A DNA stretch of 64,000 bases from Cupriavidus pauculus (GTDB lineage: Bacteria > Pseudomonadota > Gammaproteobacteria > Burkholderiales > Burkholderiaceae). The notes beneath the pieces are model-generated. The model worked only from the letters and a program-made list of their open reading frames with translations, was not told the DNA's origin and made no database searches. Position numbers and translations under genes: made by a program. How positions within the stretch are numbered: position 1 is the first letter of the stretch; each line of letters begins with the position of its first letter. This document shows, piece by piece, positions 62,953-64,000 of this stretch. Location: positions 124,001 through 188,000 of the forward strand of contig NZ_VZOW01000002.1 in assembly GCF_008801835.1 (NCBI RefSeq), written 5' to 3'.

Positions 62953-64000
62953 GGTGCTCTCCCCTATCGTGCTGGCGCCGCGCGGAGAACCGTCGCGCGC
63001 GATGGCGTACGCATCGCCGCTGTTCGCCATCGTGCTGACACTGCTGTTCGGAGCGCTGCTGTTCCTGATCCTCGGCAAGGATCCGGTGGCGGCACTGAAA
63101 GTCTTCCTGGTCGATCCACTCAAGGACCGGCGGGCCATCGGCGAAGTCCTGCTCAAGACCGTGCCGCTGGTGCTCTGCGCGCTCGGTCTGTCCGTCTGCT
63201 ATCGCGCCAACGTGTGGAACATCGGCGCCGATGGGCAACTGATCGCCGGCGGCATCCTTGCCGGCGCCACCGTGTTGTGGTTCGACAGCCCGGGTAACAC
63301 CACGAGCGGCCCCGCGGTTCTGGTGCTGGCCGCGCTGGCCGGCTGCATCGGCGGCATGGCATGGGCGTCGATCACGGCGCTGCTCAAGGACCGCTTCAAC
63401 GCCAACGAGATCCTGGTGTCGCTGATGCTGACCTATATCGCGCAGCAACTGCTGTTGTGGGTGGTCAACGGGCCGCTGAAGGACCCCAACGGCATGAACT
63501 TTCCGCAATCGAAAGTGTTCGCGTCGATGTTCCTGCTGCCGAACCTGCTGCCTGGATCGCGGTTGCATGTCGGCTTCGCGGTGATGCTGGTGCTGGTGGC
63601 GATCATGACGGTGTTCGTGTTCCGCAGCTTCGCCGGCTATAGGCTGCAGGTGGGCGGCACCGCGCCGCTGGCCGCGCGCTATGCGGGGTTTTCGTCGCGC
63701 AGCGCGCTGTGGAGCGCCCTGATGATCTCGGGCGCAACCGCCGGCCTGGCCGGCGCGTTCGAGGTGACGGGTCCGATCGGCCAGCTGCTCCCGTCGATCT
63801 CGCCCGGCTACGGCTTCACTGCGATCATCGTCGCCTTCGTGGGCCGCCTGCATCCGGTGGGCGCGGTGTTCGGCGGCATCGTCATGTCGCTGTTCTATAT
63901 CGGCGGCGAAATGGCGCAGTCGCGCCTGGGGCTGCCGTCGGCGCTAGGTTGGGTGTTCCAGGGCATGCTGCTGTTCTTCCTGCTGGCCTGCGACACCCTG
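62945..64000 (+). CDS. Nucleoside-type ABC permease, 3' end cut by window
   Basis: At least 352 residues of an inner-membrane permease (BPD_transp_2 family), open to the window end. Conserved segments are [59 protein letters not shown] and [20 protein letters not shown]; about eight hydrophobic helices are visible. It overlaps the ATPase gene. Its partner permease and the BMP-type binding protein would lie to the right. Confidence 0.93.
   Translation, partial: MAKVLSPIVLAPRGEPSRAMAYASPLFAIVLTLLFGALLFLILGKDPVAALKVFLVDPLKDRRAIGEVLLKTVPLVLCALGLSVCYRANVWNIGADGQLIAGGILAGATVLWFDSPGNTTSGPAVLVLAALAGCIGGMAWASITALLKDRFNANEILVSLMLTYIAQQLLLWVVNGPLKDPNGMNFPQSKVFASMFLLPNLLPGSRLHVGFAVMLVLVAIMTVFVFRSFAGYRLQVGGTAPLAARYAGFSSRSALWSALMISGATAGLAGAFEVTGPIGQLLPSISPGYGFTAIIVAFVGRLHPVGAVFGGIVMSLFYIGGEMAQSRLGLPSALGWVFQGMLLFFLLACDTL

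Overview
The window is a high-GC, gene-dense stretch of a betaproteobacterial chromosome, most likely Cupriavidus or a close Ralstonia relative. The evidence is synteny and gene content: yicC-gmk-rpoZ-spoT, a kinase/PP2C pair followed by rph-rdgB-hemW, a Bug-type solute-binding protein, a Porin_4-type porin, and the malic enzyme/phosphotransacetylase fusion. No insertion sequence, phage gene or CRISPR array was seen. Almost all genes look intact; the two window ends cut a deaminase gene (left) and an ABC permease gene (right).

Region 1 (1-12.4 kb) is mainly purine breakdown: an adenine/adenosine deaminase, guanine deaminase, then a urate-degradation cluster. This holds membrane urate hydroxylase PuuD and hydroxyisourate hydrolase on the minus strand, a divergent GntR/FCD regulator, an NCS2 urate/xanthine permease, allantoinase PuuE, OHCU decarboxylase UraD, and a porin. 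A repeated TTGTCAACAA motif in the control regions suggests one regulon. Between them lie a fatty acid desaturase, a UPF0016 manganese exporter behind a clear yybP-ykoY riboswitch, and a YXWGXW lipoprotein.

Region 2 (12.5-32 kb) is central metabolism and scattered regulators: maeB, a DUF4136 lipoprotein, pepN, fbp, tRNA-Thr, a HEPN protein with a degenerate nucleotidyltransferase-like partner, a pseudo-receiver, a FapA/DUF342 protein, a methyltransferase, a DUF2917/FAD-oxidoreductase/DUF1415 operon divergent from a MocR-type regulator, a double-PAS GGDEF protein and LpxO.

Region 3 (32.4-36.5 kb) holds DUF2252 and a run of small unknown proteins around tRNA-fMet and tRNA-Arg. Region 4 (36.6-47.6 kb) is core information processing and stress: greB, spoT, rpoZ, gmk, yicC, a Ser/Thr kinase with its PP2C phosphatase, rph, rdgB, hemW and a glycine-zipper lipoprotein.

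Region 5 (47.8-64 kb) has tRNA-Ser, a three-lipoprotein operon (CsgG-like, DUF4810, DUF799), a D-glucarate catabolic group (gudD, Bug protein, FadR-type regulator, ketoglutarate semialdehyde dehydrogenase), an osmoprotectant-type ABC importer, a pirin, and the start of a nucleoside-type ABC importer.

The items most worth a second look are the HEPN/degenerate-MNT pair, the layered regulatory DNA around the manganese riboswitch, the purine operator array, and the tandem large palindromes upstream of the maeB terminus.
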